From: Burkholderiales bacterium
Lineage (GTDB): Bacteria > Pseudomonadota > Gammaproteobacteria > Burkholderiales > Burkholderiaceae_C
Reading direction: 5' to 3'
Length of the DNA stretch: 8,268 bases
NCBI GenBank assembly: GCA_947474415.1
Contig: CANJKD010000077.1
Span: forward strand, 1 to 8,268
The translations under genes were made by a program, and so were the position numbers. Under the pieces are notes generated by a model. That model was not told the DNA's origin, did not search any database, and saw only the letters and a list, made by a program, of their open reading frames with translations. Shown here piece by piece: positions 1-4,452 of this stretch (within the stretch, counting starts at the first letter, position 1; every line of letters starts with the position of its first letter).

Positions 1-282
1 CGTGAAGTCGACGGCGGCTCCGAGACATTGAAGCTCAGCCTGCCGGCCATCATCACCACGGATTTGCGCCTGAACGAGCCGCGCTACGTCACCCTGCCCA
101 ACATCATGAAGGCCAAGAAGAAGGTGATGGAAGTGTTCAAGCCTGCCGACCTCGGCGTGGACGTCAAAGCGCACCTCAAGACCCTGAAAGTCAGCGAGCC
201 CCCGAAGCGCAGCGCCGGGATCAAGGTGCCCGATGTCGCCACGCTGGTTTCCAAACTCAAGAACGACGCGAAGGTCCTATGA
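1..282 (+). CDS. etfB: Electron transfer flavoprotein beta subunit, C-terminal part (5' end outside window)
   Basis: This is the last 94 codons of the ETF beta subunit, open from base 1 and ending at TGA 280-282. EtfB pairs with EtfA to form a soluble FAD- and AMP-binding heterodimer that collects electrons from acyl-CoA dehydrogenases and hands them to ETF:quinone oxidoreductase at the membrane. Seen here: the stretch [20 protein letters not shown] at the left edge fits the classical ETF-beta signature (R-E-x-D-G-G then P-A-[IV]-[IVT]-T). It is followed by [18 protein letters not shown], the conserved segment after it, and a lysine-rich tail ending in KNDAKVL. A TTG at 28 could be mistaken for a start, but the frame runs upstream through conserved signature residues, so the gene is truncated by the window. 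The remaining roughly 155-160 residues expected for the family lie to the left. etfA follows 108 bases downstream. Confidence 0.95.
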   Translation, partial: REVDGGSETLKLSLPAIITTDLRLNEPRYVTLPNIMKAKKKVMEVFKPADLGVDVKAHLKTLKVSEPPKRSAGIKVPDVATLVSKLKNDAKVL

Positions 283-310
283 ACAACCCGTACGCGCACA
301 TTCGTTCACT

Positions 311-368
311 GCCCCCCATGGGGCGCAGGTCTCCAAGGGCCACGCAGGGGCCTCTTTGTGGCCCCATG
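311..368 (+). other. Hairpin-rich spacer between etfB and etfA
   Basis: The 108-base spacer contains several mutually exclusive inverted repeats. CATGGGGC (317-324) is perfectly complementary to GCCCCATG (361-368). GGGGCC (347-352) pairs with GGCCCC (360-365) around a 7-base loop. CCCC-AT-GGGG (314-323) is itself a palindrome. The first two structures compete for 361-365. No T-run follows, so this is not a standard intrinsic terminator. It may be an RNA element setting the etfB:etfA ratio, or one copy of a dispersed palindromic intergenic repeat. Which of these is right cannot be decided from a single copy. Confidence 0.45.
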
Positions 369-390
369 ACGGCGCGGCGGGAATCCTGAC

Positions 391-1326
391 ATGACGACGC
401 TGGTTATCGCCGAACACAACAACGCGACCGTCAAAGGCGCCACGCTCAACACCGTCACCGCTGCCTTGCAGTGCGGCGGTGACGTCCACGTGCTGATCGC
501 CGGCTCGAACGCCGGAGCCGCAGCAGCAGCCGCTGCGCAGATCGCCGGTGTGAGCAAGGTGCTGCACGCCGACGGCGAACTCTTCGCTCACAGCCTGGCC
601 GAGAACATTGCGGCTCAGGTGCTGGCGCTCGCGAAGGGCTACAGCCACCTGCTGTTCCCGGCCACCGCCGCCGGCAAGAACGTCGCGCCACGCGTGGCGG
701 CCAAGCTCGATGTCGGACAGATCTCCGACATCACCAAGGTGGACAGCCCCGATACCTTCGAGCGCCCGATCTACGCCGGCAACGCCATCGCCACGGTGCA
801 GAGCCTGGACGCGATCAAGGTCATCACCGTACGCACGACCGGCTTCGACCCGGCGGCAGCCACCGGTGGCAGCGCCGCCATCGAGGTCATCAGCGGTGTG
901 GCCGACAGTGGCAAGTCCGCCTTCCTCGGCAGCGAGATCGCCCGGAACGACCGGCCGGAACTGACTGCCGCGAAGATCATCGTCTCGGGTGGCAGAGCCT
1001 TGGGCTCCAGTGACAAGTTCAACGAGGTGCTGACGCCGCTGGCCGACAAGCTCGGCGCCGCACTCGGTGCGAGCCGCGCGGCGGTTGACGCTGGCTATGC
1101 GCCGAACGACTGGCAAGTGGGCCAGACCGGCAAGATCGTCGCACCGCAACTCTACATCGCCGCCGGCATCAGCGGGGCGATCCAGCACCTGGCGGGCATG
1201 AAGGATTCGAAGGTGATCGTGGCCATCAACAAGGACCCCGAAGCGCCGATCTTCAGCGTCGCCGACTACGGGCTGGAGGCGGACCTGTTTGTCGCGGTGC
1301 CGGAGTTGGTGGCGGCCCTGAGCTGA
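391..1326 (+). CDS. etfA: Electron transfer flavoprotein alpha subunit
   Basis: This encodes the 311-residue FAD-binding subunit of ETF, the normal length for the family. The N-terminal domain (about 1-185) starts [11 protein letters not shown] and includes the [21 protein letters not shown] segment. The C-terminal FAD domain (about 190-311) shows the expected motifs: [13 protein letters not shown] at 198-210, GQTGK at 244-248, the ETF-alpha signature [13 protein letters not shown] at 254-266 and [11 protein letters not shown] near 280, followed by the usual [10 protein letters not shown] ending. In known ETFs these segments hold the FAD phosphates, flavin ring and adenine. The ATG at 391 is chosen because the protein begins with the family N-terminus. 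A weak GGGA ribosome-binding sequence lies at 378-381. The gene follows etfB on the same strand and ends just before a terminator-like hairpin, consistent with an etfBA transcription unit. Partners such as acyl-CoA dehydrogenases are supported by the next gene. Confidence 0.97.
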   Translation: MTTLVIAEHNNATVKGATLNTVTAALQCGGDVHVLIAGSNAGAAAAAAAQIAGVSKVLHADGELFAHSLAENIAAQVLALAKGYSHLLFPATAAGKNVAPRVAAKLDVGQISDITKVDSPDTFERPIYAGNAIATVQSLDAIKVITVRTTGFDPAAATGGSAAIEVISGVADSGKSAFLGSEIARNDRPELTAAKIIVSGGRALGSSDKFNEVLTPLADKLGAALGASRAAVDAGYAPNDWQVGQTGKIVAPQLYIAAGISGAIQHLAGMKDSKVIVAINKDPEAPIFSVADYGLEADLFVAVPELVAALS

Positions 1327-1356
1327 CCGCCACCGCGCCAAAACGCAGATCCCGCA

Positions 1357-1392
1357 GGGCGCGCAACGCAGGTTGTCGCGCCCTCGTTTATT
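1357..1392 (+). terminator. Probable Rho-independent terminator after etfA
   Basis: GGGCGCG (1357-1363) pairs perfectly with CGCGCCC (1377-1383). Inside it CAAC (1364-1367) pairs with GTTG (1372-1375) around a GCAG tetraloop, with only T1376 bulged. The 11-bp, very GC-rich stem is followed directly by TCGTTTATT (1384-1392), a T-rich tail. It starts 31 bases after the etfA stop codon. The tail is not a pure T-run, so termination may be partial. It ends 12 bases before the next start codon. Confidence 0.75.
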
Positions 1393-1404
1393 CGGAAACA
1401 CAAC

Positions 1405-3204
1405 ATGACTTACCGCGCCCCGATCAACGACATGCTGTTCTGCATGAGGGAACTTGCCGGTCTCGAAAACGTGGCGAAGCTGCCGGGCTTTGAAGATGCC
1501 GGCATAGAGACGGCGCGGGCCGTGCTTGAGGAATGTGCCAAATTCAACGAGGGCGTGGTCGCACGGTTGAATTGGGAAGGCGACAGGAACCCGTCGTCGT
1601 GGAAAGACGGTGTGGTCACCACGACGCCGGGCTTCAAGCAGGCCTTCCGCCAGTTTGGTGAAGGCGGCTGGCAAGGCCTGCAGCACCCCGCTGAATTTGG
1701 TGGCCAGGGCTTGCCCAAGACCATCGGCGCCGCCTGCATCGAAATGCTCAACAGCGCGAACTTGAGCTTCGCACTGTGCCCGCTGTTGACCGACGGCGCG
1801 ATTGAAGCGCTGCTGACAGCGGGTTCAACCGAGCAGCAGGCGCTGTACCTGCCGAAGATGATTGCCGGGGAATGGACAGGCACGATGAACCTGACCGAAC
1901 CGCAGGCTGGCTCCGATCTTGCCGCAGTCCGCACCCGTGCCGAGCCGAAACCCGATGGCAGCTACCTTGTTTTCGGCACCAAGATCTACATCACCTACGG
2001 CGAGCACGACATGGCGCCGAACATCGTGCACCTTGTGCTGGCACGCGTGAGCGGCGCGCCCGAGGGCGTGAAGGGCATCAGCCTGTTCATCGTGCCGAAG
2101 TTCTTGGTGAATTCTGACGGCTCGCTCGGTGCGCGCAACGATGTGCATTGCGTCAGTATCGAGCACAAGCTGGGCATCAAGGCCAGCCCCACGGCCGTGC
2201 TTCAGTTCGGCGACCACGGCGGGGCCGTGGGCCAGTTGATCGGCCAGGAGAACCGTGGCCTCGAATACATGTTCATCATGATGAACGCGGCCCGCTATGC
2301 GGTCGGCATGCAGGGCATCGCGGTGGCCGAGCGGGCGTATCAAAAGGCCGCAGCTTTCGCGAAGGACCGTGTGCAATCTCGGCCGGTCGATGGCTCGCTG
2401 CCGGGCAGCGGGCCGATCATTCACCACCCTGACGTGAAGCGCATGCTGATGACGATGCGGGCCTACACCGAAGGCTGCCGTGCGATGGCGATCGCGGCCG
2501 CTGCGGCCTTCGATGCCTCGCACCACCACCCCGATGCCGAGGTGCGCCAACAGAACCAGGCCTTCTACGAATACATGGTGCCCTTGATCAAGGGCTACAG
2601 CACCGAGATGAGCGTGGAGGTGGCCAGCCTGGGCTTGCAAGTGCATGGCGGCATGGGCTTTATCGAGGAGACCGGCGCGGCGCAGCACTACCGCGATGCG
2701 CGCATCCTGCCGATCTACGAAGGCACGACCGCGATCCAGGCCAATGACCTGGTCGGCCGCAAGACCGCGCGCGACGGCGGCCGCACGCCGAAGGCCATCG
2801 CCGCGCAAATCGCGCTCACCGAAGCCGAACTGGCAACGCACGACAGCGCGGCGGCGCGCTCCATGGCCAAGCGCCTGGGCGCGGCGCGCGTCGCCTTCGA
2901 GAAGGTTGTCGATTTCGTGGCGGGCAACGCCAGCCTGAACTCGAAATACGCTGGCTCGGTGCCCTACCTGATGTTGGCTGGCAATGTGGTTGCCGGCTGG
3001 CAGATGGCGCGCGCGTTGGTCGTCGCCGAGGATCAACTGGCGAAATTGGCAAATGGAGGCGAGGGCGACACTGCCTTCCTGAAGGCCAAGGTCGCGACCG
3101 CGCATTTCTACGCCGAGCACCTGCTGACCAAGGCGCCGGGCATGCGCGATTCGATCGTCGACGGGGGCGATTGCGTCAGCGCGCTGGCGCTCGACTCGTT
3201 CTGA
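1405..3204 (+). CDS. Acyl-CoA dehydrogenase, large DmdC-like type with extra C-terminal domain
   Basis: This 599-residue flavoenzyme of the acyl-CoA dehydrogenase superfamily should oxidise an acyl-CoA thioester to the 2-enoyl-CoA and pass electrons to ETF, encoded just upstream. It is about 200 residues longer than the classical enzymes (about 380-400). It starts with the short N-terminal motif of the large subfamily (YRAPINDMLFCMREL, residues 3-17). The FAD/substrate region includes LTEPQAGSDL (163-172), then KIYITYGEHDMAPNIVHLVLAR (from 193). The C-terminal helical core has QVHGGMGFIEETGAAQHYRDARILPIYEGTTAIQANDL. E439 in IYEGT is the expected catalytic base. An additional C-terminal domain runs from about 470 to 599. 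This layout matches the family of DmdC, the 3-methylmercaptopropionyl-CoA dehydrogenase. Many homologues are annotated simply as acyl-CoA dehydrogenases, and the acyl chain cannot be inferred. ATG 1405 is supported by the conserved N-terminus and a weak GGA sequence at 1394-1396. Confidence 0.93.
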   Translation: MTYRAPINDMLFCMRELAGLENVAKLPGFEDAGIETARAVLEECAKFNEGVVARLNWEGDRNPSSWKDGVVTTTPGFKQAFRQFGEGGWQGLQHPAEFGGQGLPKTIGAACIEMLNSANLSFALCPLLTDGAIEALLTAGSTEQQALYLPKMIAGEWTGTMNLTEPQAGSDLAAVRTRAEPKPDGSYLVFGTKIYITYGEHDMAPNIVHLVLARVSGAPEGVKGISLFIVPKFLVNSDGSLGARNDVHCVSIEHKLGIKASPTAVLQFGDHGGAVGQLIGQENRGLEYMFIMMNAARYAVGMQGIAVAERAYQKAAAFAKDRVQSRPVDGSLPGSGPIIHHPDVKRMLMTMRAYTEGCRAMAIAAAAAFDASHHHPDAEVRQQNQAFYEYMVPLIKGYSTEMSVEVASLGLQVHGGMGFIEETGAAQHYRDARILPIYEGTTAIQANDLVGRKTARDGGRTPKAIAAQIALTEAELATHDSAAARSMAKRLGAARVAFEKVVDFVAGNASLNSKYAGSVPYLMLAGNVVAGWQMARALVVAEDQLAKLANGGEGDTAFLKAKVATAHFYAEHLLTKAPGMRDSIVDGGDCVSALALDSF

Positions 3205-3268
3205 TCGTCACCCGTCCGTTCCCCGTCCCCACAACCACCAACCCGCCCTGCGGGTGAAAGGCCCCACC
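3205..3268 (+). other. C-rich spacer with small hairpin before the nitronate monooxygenase gene
   Basis: Bases 3205-3248 of the transcript strand contain about 26 C and only 5 G, a sharp local skew. They are followed by a small perfect hairpin, ACCCGC (3241-3246) / GCGGGT (3250-3255), with a CCT loop. The hairpin ends immediately before the GAAAGG ribosome-binding sequence of the next gene. C-rich, G-poor unstructured RNA is the kind of sequence Rho prefers, so a Rho-loading site is possible but only inferred. No -10/-35 promoter is evident. Confidence 0.35.
3256..3261 (+). promoter_or_regulatory. Ribosome-binding site fixing the nitronate monooxygenase start
   Basis: GAAAGG lies 7 bases upstream of ATG 3269. 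An in-frame GTG at 3254 would add five residues (MKGPT) and would lie upstream of this site, so the ATG is the better start. The family N-terminus also begins at about this point. Confidence 0.7.
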
Positions 3269-4222
3269 ATGCCCTTGCCCGGAGTTCTCGCCGCGCTGCC
3301 GCTGCCCATCATCGGCGCGCCGCTCTTCATCATCAGCAACCCGAAGCTTGTGATCGAACAGTGCAAGGCGGGCGTCGTCGGTTCGATGCCCGCACTGAAT
3401 GCGCGCCCGGCGGCGCAACTCGACGACTGGCTGGCCGAGATCACCGAAACGCTGGCGGCCTACAACAAGGCGAACCCGGACCAACCGGCCGCCCCGTTCG
3501 CGATCAACCAGATCATGCATAAGAGCAACGACCGGCTCGAGCACGACATGCAGATGTGCGCGAAGTACAAGGTGCCGATTGTCATCACCTCGCTCGGCGC
3601 ACGCGCCGATGTGAACGACGCGGTACACGCCTGGGGCGGCGTGGTGCTGCACGACGTCATCAACAATTTCTTCGCTCGGAAAGCGGTCGAAAAAGGCGCG
3701 GATGGTCTGGTCGCGGTGGCCGCAGGCGCTGGAGGCCATGCCGGCGTGAAGAGCCCGTTTGCGCTGATCCAGGAGATCCGCGAATGGTTCGCCGGCCCGG
3801 TGGCGCTGAGCGGTGCCATTGCCACTGGCAGCGCGGTGCTGGCGGCGCGGGCGATGGGCGCCGACTTCGCCTACCTCGGCTCGGCCTTCGTGGCCACGGA
3901 AGAGGCGCGTGCGGTCGAAGGCTACAAGCAGATGATCGTCGACAGCAGCAGCGACGACATCGTCTACAGCAATCTGTTCACCGGCGTGCATGGAAACTAC
4001 CTGAAGGGTTCGGTCCGCGCTGCCGGCCTCGACCCTGACAACTTGCCCGAAAGCGACCCGAGCGCGATGAACTTCGGCGGTGATTCCGCCAAGGCCTGGA
4101 AAGACATCTGGGGCTGCGGTCAGGGCATTGGCGCAATCAAGGGCGTGGTGCCCGCGCGCGAGCTGATCGCCAGGCTGCGGCGTGAATACGACGAAGCCCT
4201 GGACCGGCTCAACAAGGGCTGA
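3269..4222 (+). CDS. NAD(P)H-independent nitronate monooxygenase family flavoprotein (2-nitropropane dioxygenase-like)
   Basis: This 317-residue TIM-barrel FMN enzyme is of the nitronate monooxygenase (NPD) family. Characterised members oxidise alkyl nitronates such as propionate-3-nitronate. Related proteins act as NADH:quinone reductases or enoyl reductases (FabK), so the exact reaction here is not certain. Seen in the sequence: an N-terminal flavin-binding start LPIIGAPLFIISNP with KAGVVGSMPALNARP; the central VVLHDVIN and KGADGLVAVAAGAGGHAG strands; H157 in the GGHAG motif, which corresponds to the histidine proposed as catalytic base in bacterial family members; then PVALSGAIATGSAVLAARAMGADFAYLGSAF, the FMN-phosphate-binding barrel end. 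The C-terminal segment GCGQGIGAIKGVVPARELIARL is typical of this subgroup. The gene lies 64 bases after the acyl-CoA dehydrogenase and could share its transcript. No signal peptide or membrane segment is seen, so it is cytoplasmic. Confidence 0.88.
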   Translation: MPLPGVLAALPLPIIGAPLFIISNPKLVIEQCKAGVVGSMPALNARPAAQLDDWLAEITETLAAYNKANPDQPAAPFAINQIMHKSNDRLEHDMQMCAKYKVPIVITSLGARADVNDAVHAWGGVVLHDVINNFFARKAVEKGADGLVAVAAGAGGHAGVKSPFALIQEIREWFAGPVALSGAIATGSAVLAARAMGADFAYLGSAFVATEEARAVEGYKQMIVDSSSDDIVYSNLFTGVHGNYLKGSVRAAGLDPDNLPESDPSAMNFGGDSAKAWKDIWGCGQGIGAIKGVVPARELIARLRREYDEALDRLNKG

Positions 4223-4240
4223 ATTGGCCGGTCTTTGCGT

Positions 4241-4264
4241 TGTTTGCTCCCGGTGGTGCAAACA
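4241..4264. promoter_or_regulatory. Perfect 7-bp dyad upstream of sucA, possible operator or hairpin
   Basis: TGTTTGC (4241-4247) and GCAAACA (4258-4264) form a perfect inverted repeat separated by 10 bases. The dyad centre is about 60 bases upstream of the start point expected from the -10 box at 4301-4306, a position where activators often bind. It could equally be a weak hairpin trailing the upstream gene, but there is no T-run after it. The regulator is unknown. Confidence 0.4.
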
Positions 4265-4297
4265 CCGCCTCCCGTAAGCTGGGAGACATGGGTGCGG

Positions 4298-4306
4298 TGC
4301 TACAGT
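4298..4306 (+). promoter_or_regulatory. Candidate extended -10 promoter for sucA
   Basis: TGC-TACAGT is an extended -10 element: TG, one base, then a hexamer matching TATAAT at four of six positions. The best -35 candidate at 16-base spacing is CTGGGA (4279-4284), a poor match, so the element would rely on the TG extension or an activator. Transcription would start near 4312-4314 and give a leader of about 140 bases before sucA. It lies in the largest gene-free gap of the window, between two functionally unrelated modules, which supports a promoter here. Confidence 0.5.
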
Positions 4307-4313
4307 CGCGCCC

Positions 4314-4452
4314 TGTGATTTAGAACCACGTCCTTCCCGTCCCCTTGCTGGCAACAGTCAAGGCGGGTCGCAATCCGCCGGTCGGTCTAGCCGCGTCGCG
4401 GAAGGTTTTCAACCCACTACAGCGCCGGAAACCGGTGCGAAAGGTGAGTGAA
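4314..4452 (+). other. Predicted 5' leader of sucA
   Basis: This stretch of about 140 bases lies between the candidate promoter and the sucA start. It contains two short stems: GGCGG (4362-4366) / CCGCC (4375-4379), and CCGC (4391-4394) / GCGG (4398-4401). The sucA frame is open through much of the leader, back to a TTG at 4345, but the translated extension does not resemble the SucA N-terminus. I do not recognise a known riboswitch. Confidence 0.35.
4441..4446 (+). promoter_or_regulatory. Ribosome-binding site fixing the sucA start
   Basis: AAGGTG, inside GAAAGGTGAG, is a strong match to the anti-Shine-Dalgarno and sits 6-8 bases before ATG 4453. It favours that ATG (or the adjacent ATG 4456) over the upstream in-frame TTG 4345. 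The GTG at 4444 lies inside the site itself. Confidence 0.75.

Noticed and set aside
540..1320. Possible small genes in other frames within etfA, such as the + frame at 608-964
   Set aside because: These are Arg/Pro/Ser-rich out-of-frame translations of a GC-rich gene, with no ribosome-binding site and no recognisable motif.
277..1686. A 469-codon - strand open frame over etfA and the start of the acyl-CoA dehydrogenase
   Set aside because: It is a shadow of the well-supported etfA gene, crosses a terminator, has low-complexity Arg/Gly/Ala composition and shows no family motif.
1825..3120. A 431-codon - strand open frame inside the acyl-CoA dehydrogenase gene
   Set aside because: It lies fully antisense to a motif-complete dehydrogenase and has the same His/Arg/Ala-rich composition as the other shadow frames.
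3254..3268. GTG 3254 as the start of the nitronate monooxygenase gene
   Set aside because: The GAAAGG ribosome-binding sequence lies at 3256-3261, downstream of this GTG and correctly spaced for ATG 3269. The added five residues are not family-like.
3176..4354. A 392-codon - strand open frame over the nitronate monooxygenase gene
   Set aside because: It is antisense to a gene with clear family motifs and a ribosome-binding site. No domain is recognisable in the - strand product.
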